DNA of 64,000 bases. It comes from Desulfomonile tiedjei. Lineage in GTDB: Bacteria; Desulfobacterota; Desulfomonilia; Desulfomonilales; Desulfomonilaceae. The number at the start of each line of letters is the position of its first letter. Position 1 is the first letter of the stretch. The position numbers and the translations under genes were made by a program. The notes under the pieces were generated by a model, which saw nothing but the letters and a program-made list of their open reading frames with translations, did not search any database and was not told the DNA's origin. Location: contig JACRDG010000070.1 in the NCBI GenBank assembly GCA_016218715.1, forward strand, positions 41,629-105,628, read 5' to 3'. Below, one piece after another: positions 27,638 to 36,984 of this stretch.

Positions 27638-29959
27638 ATGCCCAGCATTGATACATTGAGTCAAGCTGTCGAAGACCTGGGGCATTTGGTCACCTTCGAG
27701 TTTGAAGACAACCAGGAGGACGGGTCCCCGAAAATGATACCTGATTTGACAGCGCACACGGAGACCATCGACATTGCCGAACAGGCCGCGAGCCTTCTGA
27801 ATCCTTCGGGCAGCTTTCTGGTGAACGACTTGTCGTTATCCTCGTTCGGTAAGCTACTGCAGGCGCTTCCGATACCGGCGATGCTCATCGACCGATCCTG
27901 TTCGACGGTTTTTTACAACGATGTAGCGGAGAAGATGGGGGCCGATGTCACCAAAGGCCGGCCCGAGTCGTTCCTGTCGCTTCTGCTTCTCGATCGAGAC
28001 GCTCGCGCCGTGCGGGAAATGGTGCACATGATATTCGCAGACAGGAAGCGGAAAGTCATGGAAGCGATCCTTCAAACCGACCGAGGGAAAATCTGGGGCA
28101 GGATACACTTGAGGTCGATCAGACTCCGTACCGACCGACTCGTGCTTCTCCTTATCGAGGACCTTACGGCCGAGAAGAAGCAGCTAATCCTTGCCAAGAA
28201 GCAAGAACAAAGAATGCGGGAAGCACGCAACGAGCTGGAGCAGAGAGTCGTTACCCGAACCGCGGAGTTGACGGCAACGAACCGGCAGCTCAAGAAAGAA
28301 GTCGCCGATCGCGTGCAAGCCCAAGAAGAGCTGCGGAAGGCACATGATGAACTTGAGAAGCGAGTCGACGAACGGACTCACGAACTCGTCGTGGCGAATC
28401 GAAACCTCAAACAGCAGATTCTCGCGCGTCGCAAGGTTGAGGCAGCGCTCCGTCAGTCTGAGGAAAAATACCGGGCTATCGTGGAAAATATCGAAGAGGG
28501 CTATTACGAGGTCGATCTGGACGGCAAGTTCGTTTTCGTGAACGATTCGGCGTGCAGGGTATTCGGATACGACAAAGATGAGATCGCCGGCAAGGGGTGC
28601 CACGATTTCCTGGACGAGCAGCATGAGGCGAGCATGGGTGACGTGTTCTCCCGCGTTCGAACCACAGGCAAATCCGTAAAGGCGCATCAATGCGAGTTGA
28701 CTACCGGAGGCGGAACGAAAAGGGATGTGGAGATTTCTGTATCGCTGGTGTTGGATTCGTCAGGCCGCCCTGTCGGTTTCCGAGGATTATGCCGTGATAT
28801 AACGGACATCAAGCGAGCAGACGAGGAACTGCGAAAATTGGAGAAGCTCGAATCGCTCGGAGTCTTGGCGGGCGGTATCGCTCACGACTTCAACAATATA
28901 CTGACAGCTCTGCAGGGAAATATCGCGCTGGCGGCTCTGTCGGCAAGCGGTAACGATCGAGTAACTCAGTTGCTCGATGAGGCTGAAAAGGCTAGCATGC
29001 GAGCGCAGGCTCTAACCCGCCAGTTGCTTACCTTCTCCAAAGGCGGAACGCCGATCAAAAAGACCGTTTTAGTCGACAAGTTGGCTAAGGGGTGTTGTGA
29101 ATTCGCGCTAACTGGCTCCAACGTGCGCTGCCAGTTTGATTTTCCCGAAGACCTGTGGCCCGTGGAAGCCGATGAGGGACAGATCGGGCAGGTCTTCAGC
29201 AACCTGGCCATTAATGCGAATCAAGCAATGGAAAAAGGCGGGGTTATACACGTCAGAGGAGAAAATGTGGCACTGAGCAACGGACATGGCCTTCCGCTGG
29301 TCGCGGGGACGTACGTGAGGATCTCTTTCACGGATCAAGGTTGCGGAATACCCTCAGATAATTTGGGGAAAATATTCGATCCCTACTATACAACCAAGGC
29401 TGACGGTAACGGCCTGGGCCTTGCGAGTTCGTATTCGATCATAAAGAGGCACAAAGGAGTGATCCGCGTGGAATCAAAACTCAACGAGGGCTCGACCTTT
29501 CACGTGTATCTTCCCGCCTCGGAGAACCAGGTCCGTGAAGAAAGCCCCGCCGACGACGAGCCCACAATGGGAAAAGGCCGAATACTGCTCATGGACGATG
29601 ATGACGCTATCAGACAACTGGGGAGCGATGTCTTGTCGTTGCTGGGGTACGAAGCGGAGGTTGCAGAAGACGGGGCCGAGGCTGTTGGCCTCTATCTGAA
29701 GGCGAAAGACTCCGGAAAAGGGTTCGACGCGGTGATCATGGATTTGACGGTGCCAGGCGGTATGGGTGGTTACGAAGCGACCCAAATGCTCCGTCAAATA
29801 GATCCGAACGTGAAAGCGATCGTGTCAAGCGGGTATTCAAACGACCCGGTTATGGCCCATTACCGGGATCACGGGTTCAGTGCAATTATCAAGAAACCAT
29901 ATTCTTACAGAGAACTTGGCAGCACCTTAGGAGACCTGCTGTCCGCGCAAGTGTCATGA
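27638..29959 (+). CDS. PAS hybrid sensor histidine kinase with C-terminal receiver, sigma-54-dependent
   Basis: 773 residues from the ATG at 27638 (GGGGGG upstream). The TTG at 27551 lies in the promoter and cannot be the start. No membrane segments. A PAS-like domain (~90-180; LPIPAMLIDRSCSTVFYND) precedes a long coiled coil (~190-290) of two ELEQRVVTRTAELTATN-type heptad blocks. A second PAS domain follows (~300-415), then HisKA with His416 in GGIAHDFNNILTAL, an ATPase domain (DQGCGIPS; GNGLGLAS) and a receiver with Asp702 (VIMDLTVPGGMGG). It belongs to the same broad class as the 13759 kinase but is not its duplicate. Sigma-54 control implies induction under a specific nutrient or stress state. 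Confidence 0.92.
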   Translation: MPSIDTLSQAVEDLGHLVTFEFEDNQEDGSPKMIPDLTAHTETIDIAEQAASLLNPSGSFLVNDLSLSSFGKLLQALPIPAMLIDRSCSTVFYNDVAEKMGADVTKGRPESFLSLLLLDRDARAVREMVHMIFADRKRKVMEAILQTDRGKIWGRIHLRSIRLRTDRLVLLLIEDLTAEKKQLILAKKQEQRMREARNELEQRVVTRTAELTATNRQLKKEVADRVQAQEELRKAHDELEKRVDERTHELVVANRNLKQQILARRKVEAALRQSEEKYRAIVENIEEGYYEVDLDGKFVFVNDSACRVFGYDKDEIAGKGCHDFLDEQHEASMGDVFSRVRTTGKSVKAHQCELTTGGGTKRDVEISVSLVLDSSGRPVGFRGLCRDITDIKRADEELRKLEKLESLGVLAGGIAHDFNNILTALQGNIALAALSASGNDRVTQLLDEAEKASMRAQALTRQLLTFSKGGTPIKKTVLVDKLAKGCCEFALTGSNVRCQFDFPEDLWPVEADEGQIGQVFSNLAINANQAMEKGGVIHVRGENVALSNGHGLPLVAGTYVRISFTDQGCGIPSDNLGKIFDPYYTTKADGNGLGLASSYSIIKRHKGVIRVESKLNEGSTFHVYLPASENQVREESPADDEPTMGKGRILLMDDDDAIRQLGSDVLSLLGYEAEVAEDGAEAVGLYLKAKDSGKGFDAVIMDLTVPGGMGGYEATQMLRQIDPNVKAIVSSGYSNDPVMAHYRDHGFSAIIKKPYSYRELGSTLGDLLSAQVS

Positions 29960-30052
29960 CATGAATCGATGGGGGAGATAACCAAGCTGATAGCCTATTC
30001 CAGCCGGGTTTGTCCCGAGGAAAGACACAATTATGACACAGTCGTCTTCCTG

Positions 30053-30083
30053 GAAAAAAGAAACCGCCAGGCAACTGGCGGTT
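30053..30083 (-). terminator. Rho-independent terminator of tRNA-Ala
   Basis: Minus strand: AACCGCCAG, loop TTGC, CTGGCGGTT, then TCTTTTTTCC. A perfect 9-bp GC-rich stem followed by a T tract, 27 bases after the tRNA 3' end. Confidence 0.9.
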
Positions 30084-30109
30084 AACTTACGGTATTGATT
30101 GCAGTTTTG

Positions 30110-30185
<76 letters not shown>

Positions 30186-30196
30186 GAAGAAGCGTT

Positions 30197-30226
30197 ATTA
30201 TAGGACGAGTCTCCGGATCGTGTCAA
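30197..30226 (-). promoter_or_regulatory. Sigma-70 promoter of tRNA-Ala
   Basis: Minus strand: -35 TTGACA (30221-30226), 18-bp spacer, -10 TATAAT (30197-30202), both perfect. The start would be ~5 bases before the mature tRNA 5' end. Confidence 0.9.
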
Positions 30227-30237
30227 ATCTTTTCCCC

Positions 30238-31149
30238 TCAGCCGTTGATCGTCAGTGAAAATCCCAGGATTTCGGCCGGGTCGGATATCCTCAGCAGCCG
30301 GATGGTACCCTCCGTAAAGATCGAGCCTTCTTTCACGCGGTGCATCACATCCTCGATCTCTTTGATGTCGCGGGTCTTGGTCTTGTCCCTCAAGTCCTCC
30401 AGCTCGGGTATCTTGCGGAGTGAAAGAAAAACGTAGACTCGATCGGCGGTTTTCTTGGGATCGTAGGCAAAGCCCTTCTTGCCGATGGGGATTTCGATGG
30501 GATCGAACGCCCTGACCTTCATCGGCATGCTCGGGAGGGGCTCCGTTGCCTTGATTCTCTTTCCCTTCTTGCCCGGCGCCTGGCTCGGTGCCTTGCTCGG
30601 GGTCGGGAAGAGGAAGGTGATCCCCTTAGCGCCTTCACGCACGATATAGCAGTATCCGTCCACGTTGGGCTCGAATCGGAATTTGTACTCGTCCCCCTTC
30701 TTGAACTCCGTATTGAACGGTTGCGGGGGGCCAAAATCCTTTTCTTTCGCTCCCTTCACCATGAGCTGCGCGTTCATGCCGATGATCGGATACGGAATGA
30801 CGACCTTCTCACCGACCGTGACATTCGTCGGGGAGGATAGCTCGTTATAGTCCGCAAGCTTGTCCGCCATCCCGGGAGACCCCATCATGTTTTCCGCGAT
30901 GTTTTCCAGGGTTTCTCCCTCTTTCGCGGTGTGCATCCAGGTATCCGGGTCGTTTCCGTCCTTACGAGGCTTGGAGACTTCTCCCCATGGAAACGCTTTG
31001 AAATACTCGCTCTTCATCTTCAGAGGCGGCTTGGTCTCCTCGATCGGAGGAAGCGGCGGCGGAACGTCCTTCTTTTCGCTCGTAAGATAGGCGCAGCCAT
31101 TACTCAGCCCCAGCATTAGGATGAGGAAGGGTGCCAATAGTCGTTTCAT
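30238..31149 (-). CDS. LysM-domain lipoprotein
   Basis: 303 residues from the ATG at 31149, nine bases after AGGAGAAAG. The signal peptide (KRLLAPFLILMLGLSNGC) ends in a slightly atypical lipobox. A Pro-rich linker precedes a LysM domain (~75-125: HTAKEGETLENIAENMMG ... YNELSSP ... VGEKVVIPYP) that should bind peptidoglycan. Residues ~150-290 look like a DUF4384-type beta domain (YKFRFEPNVDGYCYIVREG, VYVFLSLRKIPEL). The product is therefore an envelope lipoprotein anchored between membrane and cell wall. The CvpA-like gene lies just upstream on the same strand and may be co-transcribed. Confidence 0.82.
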   Translation of the reverse strand: MKRLLAPFLILMLGLSNGCAYLTSEKKDVPPPLPPIEETKPPLKMKSEYFKAFPWGEVSKPRKDGNDPDTWMHTAKEGETLENIAENMMGSPGMADKLADYNELSSPTNVTVGEKVVIPYPIIGMNAQLMVKGAKEKDFGPPQPFNTEFKKGDEYKFRFEPNVDGYCYIVREGAKGITFLFPTPSKAPSQAPGKKGKRIKATEPLPSMPMKVRAFDPIEIPIGKKGFAYDPKKTADRVYVFLSLRKIPELEDLRDKTKTRDIKEIEDVMHRVKEGSIFTEGTIRLLRISDPAEILGFSLTING

Positions 31150-31184
31150 GACTTTCTCCTGGATCGGCCGGGAAACCGTCAAAC

Positions 31185-31799
31185 TCACTTCGCGGGTCCC
31201 GGGGGAGGAGAGACGGCAGCGCGCTTGGACGGGTCACTCTGACGAATGCCCTTCTGCGGTGGCTGCTCCGGCGTCCCCTTCCAGTTTGTTACGATGGATT
31301 GCCAATAATCTCTCGCCTGTTGTGGGGCGTGAGTTAAGGCCTTCTCCGATAGCTTATCCACCGGGACAACAAGCTTCGAACTCTTGACCAAAGGCCACTC
31401 GGGGATTCCGATGAGAATCACCTGGACCGCTGACGCGACGACCATGAACCCTGCTATTGCCCCCATGGCCGCTCCCAGAATCCGGTCCACCCATGTCAGT
31501 CGGGCCACGTCCAGAAGTTCGTCAAGTATGCGGCGGATCACGACAAAAAGAGCCTGTACCAAAATAAAGATCACGACCATCGAAAGGATCGTCGCAATCT
31601 GGGGATCGAGTGACGAAACCCTGCTCAGATAAGGAGCGACGGCGGGATGATACCAAACGGCCAGCAAAACCCCCAGCACCAGGCTCGCCAACGCGGTCAA
31701 GGACCGGACAAACCCTTTCCAAACACCCAGCACGAGGGTAATGAATACCGTCCCGACTATGAACATGTCTATGAGGTTGTAGGACTCTACGAATTGCAT
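31185..31799 (-). CDS. CvpA family membrane protein
   Basis: 204 residues from the ATG at 31799; the longer upstream frame has no support. Four membrane helices span ~1-125: NLIDMFIVGTVFITLVLGVWKG and RILGAAMGAIAGFMVV match CvpA (colicin V production/DedE family). The C-terminus is a soluble Pro/Lys-rich tail. CvpA proteins affect envelope stress and biofilm in other bacteria; the exact role is unknown. It lies 14 bases after the UroD-like gene and 35 bases before the LysM lipoprotein gene, forming a three-gene minus-strand unit. Confidence 0.82.
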   Translation of the reverse strand: MQFVESYNLIDMFIVGTVFITLVLGVWKGFVRSLTALASLVLGVLLAVWYHPAVAPYLSRVSSLDPQIATILSMVVIFILVQALFVVIRRILDELLDVARLTWVDRILGAAMGAIAGFMVVASAVQVILIGIPEWPLVKSSKLVVPVDKLSEKALTHAPQQARDYWQSIVTNWKGTPEQPPQKGIRQSDPSKRAAVSPPPGPAK

Positions 31800-31813
31800 G
31801 GTCGTACCGTCAC

Positions 31814-32920
31814 CTAAGATGCCAGATTCACGCTCTCCGGCAGATTCGATGACCAACAGGTGTTCGATCCGTCCGAAGGGTCCACCATGGCCTCTTCGAA
31901 CGCATTCAGTTCGTTGGTTATCATAACCCTTCGGGTCGACCCTATCTCCCGGGCAAGGGATGGGCACGATGGTGGCGAAGCCATGGTTCCCACGAGGAAC
32001 AGATCGCGGGCCATGCACCTCCTCGCAGCCTGAAGGTCTCCATCGTCCCGGAACAGGAGCGGGCCAATTCCGTCAAATCCCCATTCTAATGGAAAGTCGG
32101 TCTCGAAGATATCCTCGGCATCACAGTCGAGAAAGACACACGCCCCGCGGGCGTGCACCGTCCTCGATAATTCTTGAAAATTATCCCGAAGATAGGGGTC
32201 CAACCGCTCGGCCATCCCCCGCGACGCAGGGAACCCTGCCGGATGTTCTCGGAACATGATCAGCTTGACACCCGCGTCCAGCATCGCGGTGACAGCGGCA
32301 ACGTGACGGCTCTTCCAGAACGAAAAGACCTTCACGGCAAAGTCCTCGTCTTCTGCTAGCAGGTCGCAGGCGCGATCGAAATCAAAGCTCATCCACAGCG
32401 CGTCCCACAACCCGAATCCGACGGTCCCAGCCAGGATCACTCGCTTACCGCCAAGCAGGCGTGCCCGATTATAGAACCGTAACACCGGGTCCGTCTCATC
32501 CGGCGCTTTCTCGCCGACCAGGCATTCCCAGTCATCTTTCGATCGACAGCAACCGCCGTGAAATTCCATTTCCAGCATGTCTGCGTCGGTCGTCCTAACA
32601 CCCCAGATCCTTCCGACGGGGTCCAATGCGACCCCCCATGCTCGAAGGTCGAGCTTCAGAGGATACGGTACCACAGAAACGTCGAATCCGCGCCTCACGT
32701 CATCTTCCAGCTTCTGCAGACACGCCCGGTTGAGGAACTCCTGGAAGAGACCTCGGCGCCCCACTCGCGCGGGAGACCGCTTCACCAAGACCCCCGAAAA
32801 GAGACGGCGGTACGCATCGGCATCGCTGAACAGCATCACCTCGGGCCGATATATGTCCCCGGCCGGTGAGAGGGTCAGAGGGCCGTTACGATCGCTCAAG
32901 ATCTTCCTGATGGGTTCCAC
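31814..32920 (-). CDS. Uroporphyrinogen-decarboxylase-like (MtaA/CmuA-type) protein
   Basis: 368 residues, GTG start with GGAGGAG ~12 bases upstream. The general plan of UroD-superfamily methyltransferases is seen: an early segment with WGVALDPVGRIWGVR, a central GTVGFGLWDALWMSFDFDRA, AGVKLIMFREHP, and a C-terminal GFDGIGPLLFRDDGDL ending as a TIM barrel. Members MtaA and CmuA transfer methyl groups to or from corrinoid proteins or coenzyme M. The His/Cys zinc motif of MtaA is not clear, so the reaction is unassigned. Methyl-transfer chemistry would fit the core-MetE and CooC-like genes 5 kb away. A good promoter precedes it. Confidence 0.6.
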   Translation of the reverse strand: MEPIRKILSDRNGPLTLSPAGDIYRPEVMLFSDADAYRRLFSGVLVKRSPARVGRRGLFQEFLNRACLQKLEDDVRRGFDVSVVPYPLKLDLRAWGVALDPVGRIWGVRTTDADMLEMEFHGGCCRSKDDWECLVGEKAPDETDPVLRFYNRARLLGGKRVILAGTVGFGLWDALWMSFDFDRACDLLAEDEDFAVKVFSFWKSRHVAAVTAMLDAGVKLIMFREHPAGFPASRGMAERLDPYLRDNFQELSRTVHARGACVFLDCDAEDIFETDFPLEWGFDGIGPLLFRDDGDLQAARRCMARDLFLVGTMASPPSCPSLAREIGSTRRVMITNELNAFEEAMVDPSDGSNTCWSSNLPESVNLAS

Positions 32921-32964
32921 CGCGTGCCTGTCTCCTCCGCAGTATACGGATCAGCGTCACCGGA

Positions 32965-32993
32965 CTTCTACACTGACAATCGATATTTGTCAA
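32965..32993 (-). promoter_or_regulatory. Sigma-70 promoter of the UroD-like gene
   Basis: Minus strand: -35 TTGACA (32988-32993), 17-bp spacer, -10 TAGAAG (32965-32970, four of six). The -35 box is part of a dyad TGACAA (32974-32979) / TTGTCA (32987-32992), a possible operator. Confidence 0.6.
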
Positions 32994-33187
32994 TAAAAAT
33001 CACGATGTTCGTTAATAAAGCTCATGTTGATTGTTCGTTCGGTAATCTCGGCCCGCCCAACAGCCCTTGGTGAAACGGCGATCTCGACATCGTGTCCGAA
33101 GAGTCGACCGCTGGTATCTTTAACGCCGGCCTTGACACGCGCGGCCATCGGTGACACTTTGAGCCAAAAACTGGTACGGCGTCTCCG

Positions 33188-33916
33188 ATGAACGGAAAGA
33201 ACTTGACCGGACGGGAATCTCGCGGAAACGATCAGTTGAGAACCTGGACCATCACCTCCGGGGTCCTGGAACACGCGGAAGGCTCGGCATTGATCCAGTG
33301 CGGCAGAACCAGGGTGCTCTGCGCAGCCAGCGTCGAAGAGAGCGTACCGCCGTTTCTGAGAAACCGGGGCCAAGGCTGGGTGACCGCGGAATACTCGATG
33401 CTGCCGCGCGCTACCCACACGCGCTCGCCGAGGGAACGCGGGGGTAGAGTCGGTGGCCGCACCATGGAGATCCAGCGCTTGATAGGGCGCAGCCTTCGGG
33501 CCGTCACCGACCTCACCCGGCTCGGTGAACGCACCATTACCATAGATTGCGACGTCATTCAGGCCGATGGAGGAACACGCGTTGCAGCCATTAGCGGCGG
33601 GTGGGTGGCACTGCGAGACGCGGTCCAGACCTTACACAGACAGGGGTTAATTGAGAGGAGTCCTCTCGTGGACTCGGTCGCGGCTGTGAGCGTCGGCATG
33701 GTGGGCAAGGAGGCTCTGCTCGATCTGGATTATGAGGAAGATTCGGTCGCGGACGTGGACATGAACGTCGTCGTGACCGGCAAAGGGCGACTGGTCGAGG
33801 TCCAGGCGACGGCTGAAGGCGAGCCGTTTTCTCTGGCACGGCTCAATTCGCTCGTGCGGCTGGCTTGCAAGGGACTGAAAGAGATCAAGATGATTCAGGG
33901 CGCGTGTGGCGCCTGA
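33188..33916 (+). CDS. rph: Ribonuclease PH
   Basis: 242 residues, the usual family length. It trims tRNA 3' ends phosphorolytically. The RNase PH signature motifs are present: [46 protein letters not shown], the [16 protein letters not shown] core and [18 protein letters not shown], containing the metal-binding Asp pair. [12 protein letters not shown] ends the catalytic domain. The ribosome-binding site is weak. It is convergent with the TPR gene, with 8 bp between stop codons. Confidence 0.95.
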   Translation: MNGKNLTGRESRGNDQLRTWTITSGVLEHAEGSALIQCGRTRVLCAASVEESVPPFLRNRGQGWVTAEYSMLPRATHTRSPRERGGRVGGRTMEIQRLIGRSLRAVTDLTRLGERTITIDCDVIQADGGTRVAAISGGWVALRDAVQTLHRQGLIERSPLVDSVAAVSVGMVGKEALLDLDYEEDSVADVDMNVVVTGKGRLVEVQATAEGEPFSLARLNSLVRLACKGLKEIKMIQGACGA

Positions 33917-33924
33917 CGGACCTG

Positions 33925-35217
33925 TCAGGGATTCCTGACCCGCTGCCCAGGCACGTCCGGAGAGTGACCGCCCGACTCCGAAGGCTGGGGGCCTGCCCCT
34001 GAACTGGATTGTCTTGCCTGATCATCCCCGCTTCCCGCTGTGGAGCGTTTTTCCATCAGACTGCTGCGGTGCCCTTCATCCGTTGCGTGTTTCAGCGCGT
34101 GGTCGTAGTCTTGTTTCGCCCGATCGAGCATCCCCTTTGACAGGTACACCAGTGCCCTGTTCTCAGAGAATATCGGGTTTGCCGGATCGATGGAGAGGGC
34201 CTGGGAATAGTCGGCCAGGGCCATGTCGAGCTGGTTGCGCTCGTGGTAAATGAGCCCTCGGTTGTTGTACGCCACCGCGTCTCGGGGATTGAGCTCCAGG
34301 GCGCGACAATAATCCTGGATCGCTCCCTCCGGATCTTTCAACTTAAACCGCGTGTCCGCCCGAATGCGGTAGATTTCCGAGTTGTCGGGGTTTTTCTCCA
34401 GGGCGTTATCGAAATCCACGAGGGCTTCCTTGTATTTTCCGGCCTTATAGTGGGTCAGCCCTCGGTCCCTGAGCGCCCTCGCATGCCCCGGCACGAACTT
34501 GAGCGCCTTGGTCCAGAGATTCACCGCCTCTTTTTCCTTCCCCTCTCGGTAGTTCCGTAGCGCCTGGTCGTACAGGTCGTCCGCGGTGTTGTCTCTGAGC
34601 GTTCGTATCTTCTCCTCGGTCTCCTGGATCGTCTCTCGGTTGGCGGCAAGCTTGAGAACCCGATCGTACGCTTCCAGGGCCTTTTCGTTCTGGTGCATGC
34701 GCTCGTAGACCTCGGCAAGGACCTGATATGCCTTCACGTTCTTCTTGTTGATGCTGATCGCGCGGGTGAGGTTCTTCGCTGCCGCGTCGAGGTTCCCCCT
34801 CTCTTTTTCCACTTCAGCGAGACTCGCGTAGATGACGCTGTTTGGCTTACCTCGTTTCAGGGCGAGGGTCAGATCTTCGTACGCGCCGTCGAGGTCCCCC
34901 TTCTTGAGTCGGGCGCTCCCCCGATTGGCGAGCGCGTACGAGAAGTCGGGTTTGATCTCCAGTGCGGAGTTGTAATCCGCCATGGCCTTGTCATAGAGGC
35001 CTTTCCGCTTGTACGCGACACCCCGGTTGTTGTACGCGAGGTGGTCCTGAGGGTCGAGTGCCAGCGACCGCGTGAACAGGTCGATAGCCTCATCCAGCCT
35101 GTCTTGCTGCAATGCGGCGATCCCCTGATTGTACAATTCGACAGCGTCCTGCTGGGCGAGGCCAGGCATTGGAGAGCATATGACAAAAAAGACTAGTAAC
35201 ACCAAGGCTTTCTTCAT
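33925..35217 (-). CDS. Exported TPR-repeat protein
   Basis: 430 residues. A signal peptide (MKKALVLLVFFVICSPMPGLAQQ) precedes about ten tetratricopeptide repeats, each with the A/Y/G/A spacing (for example AYNNRGVAYKRKGLYDKAMADYNSAL). The last ~50 residues are low-complexity Ser/Gly/Pro. It is a periplasmic scaffold; partner unknown. It has a long (~140 base) leader with a candidate promoter. Confidence 0.88.
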   Translation of the reverse strand: MKKALVLLVFFVICSPMPGLAQQDAVELYNQGIAALQQDRLDEAIDLFTRSLALDPQDHLAYNNRGVAYKRKGLYDKAMADYNSALEIKPDFSYALANRGSARLKKGDLDGAYEDLTLALKRGKPNSVIYASLAEVEKERGNLDAAAKNLTRAISINKKNVKAYQVLAEVYERMHQNEKALEAYDRVLKLAANRETIQETEEKIRTLRDNTADDLYDQALRNYREGKEKEAVNLWTKALKFVPGHARALRDRGLTHYKAGKYKEALVDFDNALEKNPDNSEIYRIRADTRFKLKDPEGAIQDYCRALELNPRDAVAYNNRGLIYHERNQLDMALADYSQALSIDPANPIFSENRALVYLSKGMLDRAKQDYDHALKHATDEGHRSSLMEKRSTAGSGDDQARQSSSGAGPQPSESGGHSPDVPGQRVRNP

Positions 35218-35567
35218 AAGTTCCGCGGTCCTTTCTCGGTCTGTTCTGCTCCTCCCCCCGGGTGCCTGCCACTTTTTTTCAAGGATTCGACCTCGTTCGG
35301 CTTTTGAGCCGGGGGAGGTGCGCCCGGCGAACCACTCCGTGCCCTTGTAATAGTTAACATAAACAATAACATATCCATTCCGATTTAGTCAAGCTCAACT
35401 ATTTGATCATAACTTATGACAATCAATATTTTTGCTTGACAGCCATTTGACCCCGTGTTAAACGCCTCGTTCAAGCAAGCCCCACAAGGGCTTAGATTCA
35501 GTGTCCTTCACATCGAACTACGCCGTTCAAGTATTGCGTGAGGGATCTGACTAAAGGAGGATGAGGT
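35218..35567. other. AT-rich divergent promoter region (TPR gene / Cys-Pro-rich gene)
   Basis: 350 bp, notably AT-rich at 35340-35440. It contains the candidate minus-strand promoter 35363-35392 and, for the plus strand, TTGACA at 35436-35441 with a weak -10 (TAAACG at 17 bp). No gene is present. Confidence 0.5.
35363..35392 (-). promoter_or_regulatory. Candidate sigma-70 promoter of the TPR gene
   Basis: Minus strand: -35 TTGACT (35387-35392), 18-bp spacer, -10 TATTGT (35363-35368). Confidence 0.4.
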
Positions 35568-36242
35568 ATGGTACGCAGAGTATTTCTGTCGTCTTTTCCC
35601 GTGGTGATCGTTCTTATCGCATCAATGATCTCTCTCTCACATGCGGGCGGCCCTGTCGTCGGGTGTGCTCCCGAGCCCGTGATGTGTCCTCCACCAATGT
35701 GTGCGCCCCCGGCCTGTCCTCCTCCTTGCGGACCCCCTTCTTGCGGGCCTGGTTTTGCGCCGCTACTCGACTGCTTCGGCGCGGTCCAACAGGTCCTCGG
35801 ATTCGCCATATCGTTGCCGGCAGCCATCATGAACACGATCCTGGCGCCGCCTCGTTGCGGGCCGCCGCCCTGTCCCCCTCCCATGTGTGGGCCGCCGCCC
35901 TGTCCCCCGCCCATGTGTGGGCCGCCGCCGATGTGCGGCCCGGCTCCCGCTCCCATTACCAAATGCAAACCGGCCTCTCAGCCGACCGGCTATCCTGCGG
36001 TTCGTTACCGATCGGAGCTGAGCCCGGTGCCTGCGACATCCTTCATGCACGCAACTGCGCCTGGAAGTCCGGTCCGCCCGATGCTCCCTCCGGGATACCT
36101 CTCCATGGCCGGTTCCATGGTTGAGATGCCCTTTAAGCTGGCTCAGGGCGCCCTTTGTGCCATCGAACCATCATGCTCGGGCCGTTCGTACAACGCGACT
36201 CTCAGCAGCATCGTCTCCCCTGTGTTCGGAGGTTGCTGGTAG
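35568..36242 (+). CDS. Cys/Pro-rich secreted protein, unrecognised family
   Basis: 224 residues. A clear signal peptide (VFLSSFPVVIVLIASMISLSHA) is followed by 17 cysteines in the mature part. Most sit in two blocks of (C/M)-G/A-PP-x-C-PPP units (~30-60 and ~100-130), for example CPPPMCGPPPCPPPMCGPPP. A 25-residue hydrophobic helix (DCFGAVQQVLGFAISLPAAI) separates the blocks. The C-terminal third has further hydrophobic and Cys residues and ends GGCW. The DNA of the second block is a ~30-bp tandem repeat. AAAGGAGGATGAGGT before the ATG and a strong terminator afterwards suggest a well-expressed single-gene unit. Possible roles (surface coat, disulfide-linked fibre, metal binding) are speculation. 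Confidence 0.8.
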   Translation: MVRRVFLSSFPVVIVLIASMISLSHAGGPVVGCAPEPVMCPPPMCAPPACPPPCGPPSCGPGFAPLLDCFGAVQQVLGFAISLPAAIMNTILAPPRCGPPPCPPPMCGPPPCPPPMCGPPPMCGPAPAPITKCKPASQPTGYPAVRYRSELSPVPATSFMHATAPGSPVRPMLPPGYLSMAGSMVEMPFKLAQGALCAIEPSCSGRSYNATLSSIVSPVFGGCW

Positions 36243-36322
36243 AGCGACGCGATCGCGGATCGAGACAGGCCGAAAACATAGTAAATCGTCTTCCTAAACC
36301 CATGATTCCTCCAAATCCATTT

Positions 36323-36351
36323 GGGGACGCCGAGCGTCCCCTATTTTTTTT
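36323..36351 (+). terminator. Rho-independent terminator after the Cys/Pro-rich gene
   Basis: GGGGACGC, loop CGA, GCGTCCCC, then TATTTTTTTT. A perfect 8-bp stem 81 bases after the stop codon. Confidence 0.92.
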
Positions 36352-36462
36352 GGATGCGTCATGGCTCGAGCAGGGGAACGGCGGAGAGGTGAACGGTAGG
36401 AAGAACCATGATGACGGGAAAAGAGCGGATGGAGCGGTTGGCTCCGCAATCGAGAGAGCGCT

Positions 36463-36984
36463 TCATCGTTTCCGCAGTTGGTCTCTCACTTCTTCTTTGA
36501 GTCTCTTTTTCCGGTCCTTCTGCTGTTGTCGCTGAAGTTGTTCTTCGCGTATCCGGTCGAACCGTTCTCGCCGTTCAGCCTCTTCGAGTTCTTCCTTTGC
36601 CCTCCGGAGTGCCTCCAGGATCTTTCGCTCGTGAATAATACGCCGCTGTTCGTTGATTGCGTTTTCCAGGAGCGAGTAAGGTTCACTCCTGCCCCCCCCG
36701 CATTCCGCCATATGCTTTTCCACGAGATACCCGGGTATGTCACAGATGTACATATTGCAGAAAGGGCAGAGCGACGCCTGACCGTCCGCGACGGGGACCA
36801 TTTCTCTGTATCCTTCGCTGAGAAGTTCCTCCTCCGAGCACTCTCTCGACAGCCAGATGTCGCTGCGCATAAGGTATCCCCATCCGGGGCGCTCCACCCA
36901 CAGGGTTTCCAGCAACTTCTCCGGCTCGTCAACGCGGTAGGTGTAGCTCGTCGGATGAATCCAGAATACCTGTCGTTTCGCCAT
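36463..36984 (-). CDS. Hypothetical protein with zinc-finger-like motif and coiled coil
   Basis: 173 residues from the ATG at 36984 (GAGG eight bases upstream). Residues ~70-97 carry CPFCNMYICDIPGYLVEKHM followed by AEC: a C-x2-C-x15-H-x3-C pattern resembling a single zinc finger. Residues ~115-173 are a highly charged coiled coil (RRAKEELEEAERRERFDRIREEQ). The N-terminal ~60 residues are Trp/Tyr-rich and of unknown fold. No family recognised. It faces the Cys/Pro-rich gene convergently. Confidence 0.65.
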   Translation of the reverse strand: MAKRQVFWIHPTSYTYRVDEPEKLLETLWVERPGWGYLMRSDIWLSRECSEEELLSEGYREMVPVADGQASLCPFCNMYICDIPGYLVEKHMAECGGGRSEPYSLLENAINEQRRIIHERKILEALRRAKEELEEAERRERFDRIREEQLQRQQQKDRKKRLKEEVRDQLRKR

